NCBI GenBank assembly: GCA_943908425.1
Contig: CALTTC010000039.1
Coordinates: 1 to 13,608, forward strand
Origin: an uncultured Moraxella sp.
GTDB lineage: Bacteria > Pseudomonadota > Gammaproteobacteria > Pseudomonadales > Moraxellaceae
Length of the DNA: 13,608 nt
Direction of reading: 5' to 3'
Numbering within the stretch: the stretch's first letter is position 1; every line of letters begins with the position of its first letter. The position numbers and the translations under genes are program-made. The notes under the pieces were generated by a model. That model saw only the letters and a program-made list of their open reading frames with translations, was not told the origin of the DNA and did not search any database. Positions 1-8,101 of this stretch are shown in pieces.

Positions 1-3000
1 TTACCCAATTTGGCGATGACGTTGTCAGCACTAACAGGAGATGCCTGGGTGTTAGGTGTGCCATCAGCGTTGGTTGGGTAGTAGCTTTGGGTTTTTGGGT
101 CATAAGCGACAGGATTGCCTGTATTGTCCACATATTTGATGGGATTTGAGGCGGTGAGCTTGCCAAGCTTATCATCAACAGCACCTACAGCAGTGGATAA
201 GTCCCCTGCGTTCACTGCTTTATTAGCAGCGGCTTTGTCCTCAGAGGTGGCGCTATCTGCTTGTGCATTGGTGGCAATGGCTTTGATGTCATCAACGCTT
301 GTTTTGCCACCCAAGCCACTGGCTAGGTTGTTGATGGTGGTGTTTTCACGTAAGGTAATGGTTTTACCTTCAGGTGTGTCTGCATTGCCTGCGTATTGTA
401 CGGCGTTGTTGTTTAAGTTGGTAATTTTACCATCCAAACCGTTTAAGCCATTTTGTGTTGCAGTTGCTAGGGCGCTTAGGTCACCTGCGGTGGCGGCTTG
501 ACCGTCTTTGCCTTGTAGGGCGGTGGCAATATTGCCTGCACTGGTTTTGTCAGCACCTGGGGCAATGGCACCAGTTAGCCCTGTGATGGTACCGTCTTTG
601 CCGTTTAGGGTTAATGGATTATCTGCATTACCACCGACTCGGATACTGTCTTTACCAATGGTGGTTGGTGCGCCATTTGGATCGCCAACGGTGAGATTGC
701 CAGTATTGCCATCAAGTTTGACTTGCTTGTCGCCTGTGCCTGCGGTTAGGCTACCAGTTGCACCCAAATTGACGTCTTTAGCAAGTTTAACGTGTAGCCC
801 TTGTGAGTCAGCAATAACTTTGATGTTGTCTGTGGTAGTCGCAGCTCCTTCCGCTCCTCCACGAATGTTTAATGTATTGCTGTTAATGCCTGTGCTTGAT
901 AGGCGACGTGTGAGCTTGTCTTTTTCATTGGTGCCTTTTTTATTGTTATCGGCTGTGAAAATCAGTCCATCGTCTAAGCTGGCTATTTTGCGAGTTTCGC
1001 CTCCATCGGTATAGGTTAGGCGTGTGCCATCGCCTGTTATCTTGCCTGATGTGTTCGACACGTGCAAGGTTTTATCACCTGAATTTTTGTTCACGCCGAT
1101 ATCGGTGGTTGAGATACCACCATTGACTTTGGCTTGTTCGGTAATAACCGTTTTATTGCCTTGCATTGTTTCGCTATATTCTTTTTCTCCACCTTTTAGG
1201 GTGATGGTGCCTTTGGTAAATGGATTGTTTGTATCTGTTGTGGTTGTACTTGTAATCACAACGCCATCATTACCGTTCGCGGCTTTGACACTTAGTTTAC
1301 CGTCGGTTTTTTCTGTATTTTGACCAGCAGCGCCCAACTGTATTTCATTGGTCTGTAAAGCAGTAGTGGGGTCAAGACCAAGCGTTACTGTGTTTTCGTC
1401 TGTAGCGTTGGCAGCTACGGTGGCTTTTAGCCCATTAACGCCTGTAAAGCTTAAGGTTTTATCGCCCAAGCCTTGAGTTTTGGCAGCATCTGTCTCCTGA
1501 CCTTTGACATTAAATTTACTACTGACGTTGGTCAGTCCGCTTTTGATTTTAGTATCAATTTCACTATTTACCGCTTGGAGCGCTGTTACCAAATCACCAG
1601 CATTAACTGCTTTATTGGAGTCTTGATTATTTGTGGTAATTTCTGTCAATGTGGATTTACCACTAACTAAGCCACTGGCTAGGTTGTTGATGGTGGTGTT
1701 TTCACGTAAGGTAATGGTTTTACCGTTAGATTCGGTTGCACTGCCTGCGTATTGTACGGCGTTATCAATCTTACCAATCTTACCTGCAATTTCATCACTT
1801 AACTTAACAGTAACATCATTGCCACTGGCTGTCGTGCTAATGCCATTGATACCTTTGATGTTAAATTTGGTATTGTCTTTGTTGATGGCAGAGGTTGTGC
1901 CGCTATCGCCGCCAACAGTGAAGCCTGATAGCTTGCTTTCGGCGGTTGTTTTGGCGGTATTGGCAGCTTCTGTGGCTTTTGTGGCAGCAGTGCTAGCACT
2001 TGTAGCTGTGGTGTTAATAGCAGTTAATGCTTCATCCACGGTTGCTTTGCCTGTACCGCCCAAATTAGCGATATTGGTAATTTCACCACCATCACCAATA
2101 TTGGCGCCAGACTGTATCGTACGTGCTAACGCTCTAAGCTGATTGACATTAACGCCATCGGTTTCTGCTACCCCTTTGGCAAGGTTGGTGATTTTTTTAG
2201 TACCAGCATTGATGCCACCTGCATCAATCACTACCCCACCTGCATTGACTTGGTTAACAGTAATATTGTCTTTAAGATTGATGGTATTGCCAGTTACGGT
2301 AATGTCATCACCGCCAACATAGGTTGTACCGCCTGTTGATGTTGTTTGTGCTGTTGCAACAAGCTTACCGTCTGTTACCGTTAGACCGTCGCCTGCCAAG
2401 GCATTGGCTAGGGCGGCGGCGTCGACGTCATATTTGACGGTGGCAACGCCATTTGCACTATTTACAGTAGCGGTGGTGTTTGTACCATCAATAAACTTAA
2501 TGCCATTTGTTGGGGTAGTGCCAGTAGCGGTGAGTCCGATGTTGGCACCAGCGGTCTCACCTTTTTGGACAAAGAAACTACCGCCTGCTTTATTGTTGAT
2601 GGTGGTTAATGCCTCGTGAATGGTATTGGCATTTGTACCACCAAAGCCTGTCGCACCTGTTAGATTGCCACTACCATCAAAGATAACATTACGACCCAAC
2701 ACGCCTGCTAGGGCGTTTAGCTGCGCTTTATTAACCGCATCGGTATTGGCGGTTGCTTTAGCAACGCCTTCTAGTTTGTTGTTATTTAAGGTAGCGCCAC
2801 CATTGAGGCTGGCTTTGCCGGTGGTGGTCAAAGTGCCACCAATGGTTGTATTCCCTGTGGCGTTTAGTGTCGTTGTTGTTACCCCAGTGAACGTAACCGT
2901 GTCTTTGGTTGCGATATTGACGGTGCCACTATTGTTTCTGGTGAGTTTGACATTGTTACCCGCCTCTAAGGTGAGCGTTCCTACGCCTGTCTGTCCTTCG

Positions 3001-4073
3001 GTCGTCGCACCGCTTGTCAATACCGACTCTCCACCAGAAGCTTGGGTGGTTTTTAGGGTAATACCAGCGGTGCCAGCAGGCTTTTTCTCTAATGTACCAA
3101 TCCGTGTATCTAGAGCTGTAACACGCTTATCTAAGTTATCTGATACGGCATATAGCTGACTGCCATTGATGGCATCGGTGCTAGCGGCAGTAACACGTCC
3201 TGCGGCGACGTTTTGGATTTGGCGCACTTGGGTGCCATTACCAACAGAAACAGTACCGACGACATTAGCGCCAGTGCCAGCGAAGGTTAAGCCTGATATA
3301 TCGCCCACACTGGTGCCGGCATCTTGTTTTTCGGCGGTCGTTGCGTTTGAGCCGAGGGCTACTGAGTTAGCCTGTGTGGCTTTGGCACTTTGTCCCAGCG
3401 CGATTGCACCTGCAGCATTAGCGACGGTTGCTGTACCAGCATTATAGCCCCTAGTGCCATCACCAGCAGAGCCAATGGCGATCGCACCAGCCGCAGAAGA
3501 GGTTGCCGAGTGACCCAAAGAGATGGATTTATCACCTGTGGCAACCGATGCCATACCTAGCGCTACCGAACCTGTCGTAGAAGACAGCGTCTGACGACCC
3601 ATCGCGACACTGCCCCAACCGCTGGCATAACTGGCAGGACCGATGGCAACAGCTGCCACGCCACCACGGGCAAAAGAGCCAACCGCGACCGTCAAACCAG
3701 GACCGCTTGCGCCACCGCCGATCACCACTGATCCTCGCTGAGCATTTGCCCCAGTTCTGTTATCAGCAATCGCAATAGCATCGTACTCGGTAGTACCCGT
3801 ACTAGTACCTGGCGTGCCATAATCTTCAATGTTGGTGGGTCTCTTTTCAGCTGTTCCGCCACCTGCCCCCAGTTCCGCTAGCGCTGCCACTGGTGTCAGC
3901 CCTAACAGTGCCAATATTGCCGCACTCACCATTGTTAGGCGATAAGATGGCATAGATGATGAGCTACTGGTGTTGACGCCACTTGCCCCTTTGCCTTGCC
4001 CACGGGCATATTCAGCCACCGCCATAAAGGTGCCTGTTGCCTTGTTGAATATTACTTTATAAATGTGGTTCAT
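1..4073 (-). CDS. Trimeric autotransporter adhesin (YadA/Hia/UspA-like), 3' end beyond the window
   Basis: Surface adhesin of the type Vc (trimeric autotransporter) secretion class. The frame is open for 1357 codons from ATG 4073 and runs off the left edge, so the YadA-type beta-barrel anchor is not in the window. Residues 1-30 (MNHIYKVIFNKATGTFMAVA...) are an extended signal peptide region (ESPR), followed by a hydrophobic stretch at about 46-66 ending ALA, the likely signal peptidase site. Residues about 95-249 carry repeated head strands of the form AIAIG, SVALG and SVAMG. A YadA neck (TDAINGSQLYAV) lies at about 290-312, with neck/HIM-like repeats (TDAVNKAQL, TDGVNVNQL, NKAVNAGDL) near 436-455, 631-650, 818-838 and 1280-1301 between stalk segments. 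AAGG at 4084-4087 lies 10 bases before the start. No poly-G or tetranucleotide phase-variation tract is seen upstream. Class assignment is firm; the ligand is unknown. Long open frames on the opposite strand are composition shadows. Confidence 0.95.
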   Translation of the reverse strand, partial: MNHIYKVIFNKATGTFMAVAEYARGQGKGASGVNTSSSSSMPSYRLTMVSAAILALLGLTPVAALAELGAGGGTAEKRPTNIEDYGTPGTSTGTTEYDAIAIADNRTGANAQRGSVVIGGGASGPGLTVAVGSFARGGVAAVAIGPASYASGWGSVAMGRQTLSSTTGSVALGMASVATGDKSISLGHSATSSAAGAIAIGSAGDGTRGYNAGTATVANAAGAIALGQSAKATQANSVALGSNATTAEKQDAGTSVGDISGLTFAGTGANVVGTVSVGNGTQVRQIQNVAAGRVTAASTDAINGSQLYAVSDNLDKRVTALDTRIGTLEKKPAGTAGITLKTTQASGGESVLTSGATTEGQTGVGTLTLEAGNNVKLTRNNSGTVNIATKDTVTFTGVTTTTLNATGNTTIGGTLTTTGKASLNGGATLNNNKLEGVAKATANTDAVNKAQLNALAGVLGRNVIFDGSGNLTGATGFGGTNANTIHEALTTINNKAGGSFFVQKGETAGANIGLTATGTTPTNGIKFIDGTNTTATVNSANGVATVKYDVDAAALANALAGDGLTVTDGKLVATAQTTSTGGTTYVGGDDITVTGNTINLKDNITVNQVNAGGVVIDAGGINAGTKKITNLAKGVAETDGVNVNQLRALARTIQSGANIGDGGEITNIANLGGTGKATVDEALTAINTTATSASTAATKATEAANTAKTTAESKLSGFTVGGDSGTTSAINKDNTKFNIKGINGISTTASGNDVTVKLSDEIAGKIGKIDNAVQYAGSATESNGKTITLRENTTINNLASGLVSGKSTLTEITTNNQDSNKAVNAGDLVTALQAVNSEIDTKIKSGLTNVSSKFNVKGQETDAAKTQGLGDKTLSFTGVNGLKATVAANATDENTVTLGLDPTTALQTNEIQLGAAGQNTEKTDGKLSVKAANGNDGVVITSTTTTDTNNPFTKGTITLKGGEKEYSETMQGNKTVITEQAKVNGGISTTDIGVNKNSGDKTLHVSNTSGKITGDGTRLTYTDGGETRKIASLDDGLIFTADNNKKGTNEKDKLTRRLSSTGINSNTLNIRGGAEGAATTTDNIKVIADSQGLHVKLAKDVNLGATGSLTAGTGDKQVKLDGNTGNLTVGDPNGAPTTIGKDSIRVGGNADNPLTLNGKDGTITGLTGAIAPGADKTSAGNIATALQGKDGQAATAGDLSALATATQNGLNGLDGKITNLNNNAVQYAGNADTPEGKTITLRENTTINNLASGLGGKTSVDDIKAIATNAQADSATSEDKAAANKAVNAGDLSTAVGAVDDKLGKLTASNPIKYVDNTGNPVAYDPKTQSYYPTNADGTPNTQASPVSADNVIAKLG
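313..407 (-). repeat. Internal direct repeat copy A in the adhesin gene
   Basis: A 95-base unit whose first 56 bases (313-368) and last 22 bases (386-407) match copy B at 1669-1763 exactly, with a variable 17-base middle. It encodes the motif NAVQYAG..(variable)..GKTITLRENTT, continuing INNLASGL. The copies lie 1356 bases (452 codons) apart, so recombination between them would keep the frame. Confidence 0.9.
1669..1763 (-). repeat. Internal direct repeat copy B in the adhesin gene
   Basis: Partner of the unit at 313-407. It is identical over 1669-1724 and 1742-1763 and diverged in the 17 bases between, and encodes the same stalk segment ending TTINNLASGL. Confidence 0.9.
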
Positions 4074-4163
4074 AACCCAATTACCTTAAAAAACTACTAA
4101 AAAACGACTGCTAAAGATAGCCGACCCATCAAGCACAGCTATCCATCTATTGTATCAGCAAGA

Positions 4164-4190
4164 ATTGTACCATATTTTACCAAAACTCAA
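4164..4190 (-). promoter_or_regulatory. Candidate promoter of the adhesin gene
   Basis: On the minus strand, TACAAT (4169-4164) is preceded by TGG, giving an extended -10 (TGGTACAAT). A weak -35 TTGAGT lies at 4190-4185 with a short 15-base spacer. The start would fall near 4157, leaving about 84 bases of leader before ATG 4073. Found by eye only. Confidence 0.4.
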
Positions 4191-4314
4191 CACAAAAATA
4201 TGACTATTGATATTTTCAATCACAAAAATCCTTAAACAGTCCATCAGATGGCGATGACAAAAGAACCTTATAGGTGTTTTAATCACCAAATATCAACATT
4301 GGTAGGCTATTTTG

Positions 4315-4386
4315 TTGACAAATTTTGCTTAAAACTAACAATTATTGTCAGTTGATTGACAAATTTTGTCATAAAAAGCTTATTAT
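4315..4386 (+). promoter_or_regulatory. Repeated TGACAA/TTGTCA boxes and candidate promoter upstream of the dioxygenase operon
   Basis: Two direct copies of TTGACAAATTTTG (4315-4327, 4356-4368) lie 41 bases apart, about four helical turns. A TTGTCA half-site (4345-4350) pairs with TGACAA at 4357-4362, and TGACAAATTTTGTCA (4357-4371) is an odd palindrome. The second TTGACA (4356-4361) can serve as a -35 with TATTAT (4381-4386) as -10, although the 19-base spacer is long. The arrangement suggests an operator overlapping the promoter. The cognate regulator cannot be named. Confidence 0.5.
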
Positions 4387-4455
4387 GCCCTACATTCACT
4401 AAATACAAGTCTATTTTTATTGATCTATCGCCATCGTTAGTCACAATCAAGTATT

Positions 4456-4524
4456 CCAAATAAACCAAAGCGTTCTACTTTTTGGCTATCATAAGCGCCA
4501 TAGCTTATTTTACTGTTTATTTGG
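4456..4524 (+). other. Inverted-repeat structure in the long 5' leader of the dioxygenase operon
   Basis: CCAAATAAAC (4456-4465) pairs perfectly with GTTTATTTGG (4515-4524). Nested inside is ATAAGC (4491-4496), loop GCCATA, GCTTAT (4503-4508). If transcription starts near 4393, this 69-base fold lies in a leader of about 285 bases. It is not recognised as a known riboswitch. It could be a folded mRNA leader or simply a DNA inverted repeat. Confidence 0.45.
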
Positions 4525-4677
4525 ATAAGTAGATACACCACCATAACGTCATCAGTCCATTGCTCAAGGATTGAGGATGGTAACGTGTCGGCATTTATCC
4601 ACAAATAAGACGGTATTTGCCATTTATGACAATATGTGCTAGATTTATGCTTACTTTTTCACCAATCAAGGACGATT

Positions 4678-5331
4678 ATGACTACCCAAACCCCAAATCA
4701 CCCCCTTACCTACCAAACTGGCAAATCGCCCATTGGTGCTGATAATGCCGTGGTCAATTCTTTTGACAGCTTAACGCCGAGCCAGTACAAAGACGGCAGT
4801 TATCGTTTGCGTCGTTATTCCAATTTTGATTACAATCAAGATAATAAAACGGCGCAATTAAGAGCCAATGAAGCTTTTGTTCAAAGCGATGATTTGAACC
4901 AGTTTCAGGGCAATGTGGCTCGCCAATATGATGACTTGACCAATGACACAATAAACGCTCCTGAATTTGTTGCGATGCTAGATGCGTTTTGTAAAAGTGC
5001 CGATTTGCCCAATAACAGCAAAATTGAGATTCACCAAATGCGTATCATTGCCAAAGACAACGCCGATGCGGTGGCAACGCCTGAGGGCATTCACCAAGAC
5101 GGTTTTGATGTGGTGGGGGTATTTACAATGACACGTCAAAATGTCGTAGGCGGTGAGCTTTTGCTTTGGGAGAATAAAACCGATGATAAGCCACTGGCGA
5201 AGCTTACCCCCGAACGTGGGGATTTTTGTGTCTTAAATGACAAAACGTTATGGCACAGTGCCGGCAATGTCGCGCCAAAGACAGACGGCAAGGCGTACTG
5301 GGATTTGTTTGTTTTGACCGCTAACCGCTAA
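4678..5331 (+). CDS. 2OG-Fe(II) dioxygenase family protein (isoleucine-hydroxylase-like, PF10014 type)
   Basis: Cytoplasmic Fe(II)/2-oxoglutarate oxygenase of 217 residues. The jelly-roll iron ligands are visible as H139-x-D141 in EGIHQDGFDVV and a distal H193 in LWHSAGN. K205 in the following KAYWDLFVLT strand is a possible 2-oxoglutarate contact. The HQDG context and length fit the family that includes bacterial L-isoleucine 4-hydroxylase (IDO), so a free amino acid or amine substrate is plausible but not shown. The start is ATG 4678, with AAGGA at 4668-4672 five bases upstream; a GTG at 4636 extends the frame but has no ribosome site. The next gene begins 9 bases after the stop, so the two form an operon and probably act on the same metabolite. 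There is no signal peptide or membrane segment. Confidence 0.85.
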   Translation: MTTQTPNHPLTYQTGKSPIGADNAVVNSFDSLTPSQYKDGSYRLRRYSNFDYNQDNKTAQLRANEAFVQSDDLNQFQGNVARQYDDLTNDTINAPEFVAMLDAFCKSADLPNNSKIEIHQMRIIAKDNADAVATPEGIHQDGFDVVGVFTMTRQNVVGGELLLWENKTDDKPLAKLTPERGDFCVLNDKTLWHSAGNVAPKTDGKAYWDLFVLTANR

Positions 5332-5340
5332 GGGTTATTG

Positions 5341-6675
5341 ATGTATCCTATCGCACAAATTCGCCAACAATTTTTGGGTCTTACCCAAAACGATGCACAA
5401 GGACAGCCCCCTATATTTTTTGATGGACCAGGGGGCAGTCAGCTACCAAAATCGGTGGTGGCAACGCTTGCCAATTACCTGTACTGTTTTAATAGTAATA
5501 TGGGCGGTACTGCTCACGCAGGGATTGTTACCACTAAGGTGAATGACAAAGCCCGTGCTGCTGCTGCCATTTGGCTTAATGCTTCACCAAAAAATATCAT
5601 TTTTGGGTTAAACTCTACAAGCTTGATGTTCAATATCGCAAGAGCGGTGGCACGCACTTGGCAGGCAGGCGATAACATTGTCTTAAGTAGCATTGAGCAT
5701 TTTTCTCATGTGTCGTCTTGGCAAGAAGCGGCGATAGATTGTGGTGTAGAAGTACGATTTATTCCTTTAAACCACGATGCTAGCACGCTTGATTTAACCA
5801 CGCTTAATACGCTAATTGACAATAAAACTCGCTTGGTAGCGGTATCGCTTGCCTCTAACGTCCTAGGCACAAAAACCGACATTGCCACGATTGCCACGCG
5901 TGCCAAATCAGTGGGGGCGATATTAAGCTATGATGCTGTCCACGCCATTGTCCATGAGCCAGTTGATGTGGTGGCGTTGGGTTGCGATTTGTTATTTGCG
6001 TCCGCCTACAAAATCGGTGGGGCGCATTTGGGTATTTGTTATATGGCAGATAGCTTGATTGGTATTCGCCCTTATAAAGTTACCCCAGCGACCAACATAC
6101 CGCCCAATGCGTGGGAACAAGGCACGCAATCGTTTGAAGCACAAGCGTCCTTGGTGGCACTGATGCATTATTGGGCAAATTTGGCAACAATAAATTTAGC
6201 AACAATGGACAAGGGCGATACTGCCAATAAAGGCGATACTGCCAATAACGATGACTGGTCTCACGATTTGCTTGCATTATTGGATAAGCCATTGCCTGCT
6301 AGGCAATCATTGATTGAGAGCCATCGGCTTGTCGGTGAGTACGAGACGATGCTTGCCGAGCGGTTTTTATCTTTTGCCAAACAGCGAGATTATTTGGTGT
6401 TGTATGGCAACCATCACGCCAACAATCGCACGCCAACTTTTGCTTTTAATGTGCAAAAAAACGGCAAGCTTATCAATCCAAGTGCTATCAGTGATTATTT
6501 TGGCACAAAAAACATCGCTTTGCCTTCAGGTAATTTTTATGCCCTAAAAGTGGCAGAGGCGCTTGATTTGGTAGAAACTAATTTTTTAAGAGTGGGCTTT
6601 TTGCATTATAGTACTGCTTCTGAAATTGATGAGTTATTTAAACTGCTTGATGAATTTGTGGCGAATTACAAGTAA
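5341..6675 (+). CDS. Class V PLP-dependent enzyme, 'cysteine desulfurase-like' (VC1184-type subfamily)
   Basis: Cytoplasmic fold-type I PLP enzyme of 444 residues, related to SufS/NifS, isopenicillin-N epimerase and kynureninase. Visible landmarks are the GGS loop near 31-33, H120 (SSIEHFSH) for ring stacking, D198 and H201 (SYDAVHAIVH), the Schiff-base lysine K224 (FASAYKIGG), and the late LRVGFLHY motif. Where desulfurases carry the catalytic cysteine in an RxGHHCAQP loop, this protein has LPSGNFYALK with no cysteine. It is therefore unlikely to release sulfur, and a lyase, epimerase or aminotransferase role is more likely. ATG 5341 follows AAGGG (5330-5334) by six bases; the TTG just upstream is not needed. 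It is co-transcribed with the preceding dioxygenase. Residues 291-302 are a duplicated KGDTAN. Confidence 0.85.
   Translation: MYPIAQIRQQFLGLTQNDAQGQPPIFFDGPGGSQLPKSVVATLANYLYCFNSNMGGTAHAGIVTTKVNDKARAAAAIWLNASPKNIIFGLNSTSLMFNIARAVARTWQAGDNIVLSSIEHFSHVSSWQEAAIDCGVEVRFIPLNHDASTLDLTTLNTLIDNKTRLVAVSLASNVLGTKTDIATIATRAKSVGAILSYDAVHAIVHEPVDVVALGCDLLFASAYKIGGAHLGICYMADSLIGIRPYKVTPATNIPPNAWEQGTQSFEAQASLVALMHYWANLATINLATMDKGDTANKGDTANNDDWSHDLLALLDKPLPARQSLIESHRLVGEYETMLAERFLSFAKQRDYLVLYGNHHANNRTPTFAFNVQKNGKLINPSAISDYFGTKNIALPSGNFYALKVAEALDLVETNFLRVGFLHYSTASEIDELFKLLDEFVANYK
6211..6246 (+). repeat. 18-base tandem duplication inside the PLP enzyme gene
   Basis: Units 6211-6228 and 6229-6246 differ at one base (AAG/AAA) and encode KGDTAN twice, in frame. 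This is a linker region between the two halves of the enzyme, so length variation is likely tolerated. It looks like a recent slippage event. Confidence 0.9.
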
Positions 6676-6862
6676 ACGTGATGATTGTGTTGGTAAACTA
6701 CTTGTTGCCCCAACAGCATTGATGATGGGTTTTAAGCATTATTTGTGGTGCAATCTTGGCGTAATTTTGACGTAATCTTATGGATATTTTAGCTATTTTT
6801 CGCCAAAAATGCCATAAAATACCCAAAATTAAATTGGCAAGATAAACCCTTAAAACAACAAA
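6676..6862. other. Non-coding spacer after the dioxygenase/PLP operon
   Basis: No supported gene. TGTTGG (6688-6693) pairs with CCAACA (6710-6715), but no T-run follows, so it is not a convincing terminator for the plus-strand operon. An AT-only hairpin, ATTTTTCGCCAAAAAT, lies further on. The spacer probably marks the edge between the conserved operon and the accessory block. Confidence 0.5.
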
Positions 6863-6894
6863 AAACCCTTACAGCCATTGACCTGTAAGGGTTT
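6858..6894 (-). terminator. Rho-independent terminator, minus strand, after fic gene 1
   Basis: AAACCCTTACAG (6863-6874) pairs perfectly with CTGTAAGGGTTT (6883-6894) around an 8-base loop. Read on the minus strand the 12-bp stem runs into a T-run (TTTTTTG), the expected form for ending transcription of the Fic gene whose stop lies about 118 bases upstream. On the plus strand no T-run follows. Confidence 0.8.
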
Positions 6895-6924
6895 GAATGT
6901 GGTAGGAGAACTAAAACCAAACTA

Positions 6925-6997
6925 CTACCAAAAATCCAATGATACCAATGCTTTTAGAATTTAAAATTAGTTTTATACCAACAAATATACCAACAAA
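6925..6997. repeat. Cluster of TTGGTA/TACCAA boxes, including a perfect 12-base tandem
   Basis: TATACCAACAAA occurs twice head-to-tail (6974-6985, 6986-6997), with GATACCAATG near 6941-6950 and CTACCA at 6925-6930. The last can pair with TGGTAG at 6900-6905. Spaced short boxes beside a stem at the end of an accessory block resemble integrase arm-type sites, but no integrase gene is in the window and no matching second end is seen. Confidence 0.5.
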
Positions 6998-7011
6998 AAA
7001 TATTTTGTCCC

Positions 7012-8094
7012 CTAATTGTTAGGGTTATCACTTTGCAAAACCGTCATCAGTTTAGGGTTAATAAATAGCTTTTCTTTGCCTGCCTGCACGTTATCTAGTA
7101 CGCCAATCTTTACCAGTTGTTTTAAATAACCGCTCACTGTTTGGCGTGTGCCTAGCCCCTTATCCACAAGGTTTGCAATTCTACAATACGGCATCTCAAA
7201 AATAGCATCTACCAGCTCACGGCTATACACTTTGGGGGCAAGCTGTTTTACCTGTTCTATGGTGTGGCTGTGTAGCTCTCTGATACTTAAAATCTTGGTG
7301 GTTGTCCATTCGCTTGTTTGCCTAACCGCCTGTAGCATATATATAATAAAGCCTTGCCAATCGCCTTGTTCTGTTATGCCCAATAGCCCATCATAGTAGC
7401 CTTTTTTGTTGCGTAAAATATAACGGCTTAAGTACAAAATAGGCATTGCCAAAAGCCCCTTATCCAATAAATACAAAATGTTAATAATCCGCCCTGTTCT
7501 GCCATTGCCATCATTAAAAGGGTGGATAGCTTCAAATTGATAATGGGCGATTGCCATTTTTACTAATGGGTCTAAATCGTCATCGGCGTGCAAAAATCGC
7601 TCCCAATTATCAAGCAGTGCCAGTATTGTTGCCTTGTCATCAGGGGGCGTATAAATCACCTGCCCCAAATTTTGCAATACCGTACCAGTACTGTGGCGTA
7701 TTTGCATTTGCACCCCCTTAATGGCTGTACAAACATCAAGGGCAATTTGGGCGGTTAAGGGGCGGTTCTTAATCGCCTTTACCCCTTCATATAAGGCAGT
7801 ACGATAACGCAAGGCTTCTTTGGTGGCGTGGTCGGCTATACTGTCGTTAAAGGCGTGTTTAAATAGCTTATCGGCAGTGGTTACAATATTTTCAAGCTCG
7901 CTACTGTCTTTGGCTTCAAGTAGCAGTATGCTGTTAATTAGCATTGCTTGGTTAGGGATAAGCTCGCCTGCTTGCCTTAAGCTTGCAAGGCTTGTCCTTG
8001 CTTCAATACACAATTTTAAAACCGTGTGGGTTTCAATCTCCCCTTTGGGTGGCAATGGCGGTAACTCATTATAGGCGGTGGCTGGGTGATACAC
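7012..8094 (-). CDS. Fic family protein with C-terminal winged helix (SoFic-like, class II)
   Basis: Predicted protein AMPylator of 360 residues that transfers AMP from ATP to hydroxyl side chains. The active-site loop HPFNDGNGRTGR is complete (H191-R202). An N-terminal inhibitory helix SSELEN (64-69) fits the (S/T)xxxE(G/N) rule, so the protein is autoinhibited as a class II Fic. A Fic/DOC N-terminal domain precedes the core, and residues about 290-355 (...IANLVDKGLGTRQTVSGYLKQL...) form a winged helix-turn-helix. The start is GTG 8094, supported by AAGGGG directly upstream (8101-8106). The promoter is covered by TTAACAT boxes, so the winged helix may repress its own gene. It stands alone, with a terminator 118 bases downstream. 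All catalytic residues are present. Target and cognate antitoxin, if any, are unknown. Confidence 0.92.
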   Translation of the reverse strand: MYHPATAYNELPPLPPKGEIETHTVLKLCIEARTSLASLRQAGELIPNQAMLINSILLLEAKDSSELENIVTTADKLFKHAFNDSIADHATKEALRYRTALYEGVKAIKNRPLTAQIALDVCTAIKGVQMQIRHSTGTVLQNLGQVIYTPPDDKATILALLDNWERFLHADDDLDPLVKMAIAHYQFEAIHPFNDGNGRTGRIINILYLLDKGLLAMPILYLSRYILRNKKGYYDGLLGITEQGDWQGFIIYMLQAVRQTSEWTTTKILSIRELHSHTIEQVKQLAPKVYSRELVDAIFEMPYCRIANLVDKGLGTRQTVSGYLKQLVKIGVLDNVQAGKEKLFINPKLMTVLQSDNPNN

Positions 8095-8101
8095 AAAATC
8101 C

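Noticed and set aside
115..3447. Several long open frames on the plus strand across the adhesin gene
   Set aside because: They lie opposite one continuous 1357-codon frame with clear adhesin motifs. Their translations are low-complexity and hydrophobic, with no domain, ribosome site or operon logic.
4074..4300. Phase-variation repeat tract upstream of the adhesin, as in some Moraxella UspA genes
   Set aside because: Checked by eye: no poly-G run or tetranucleotide tract is present between the start codon and the candidate promoter.
4636..4677. GTG start extending the dioxygenase by 14 residues
   Set aside because: No ribosome site before it, while ATG 4678 has AAGGA at ideal spacing and gives the usual family N-terminus.
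6863..6930. tRNA or tmRNA 3' end as an integration target
   Set aside because: The stem and following bases do not form a cloverleaf or a recognisable T-arm. A terminator explains the stem and T-run better.
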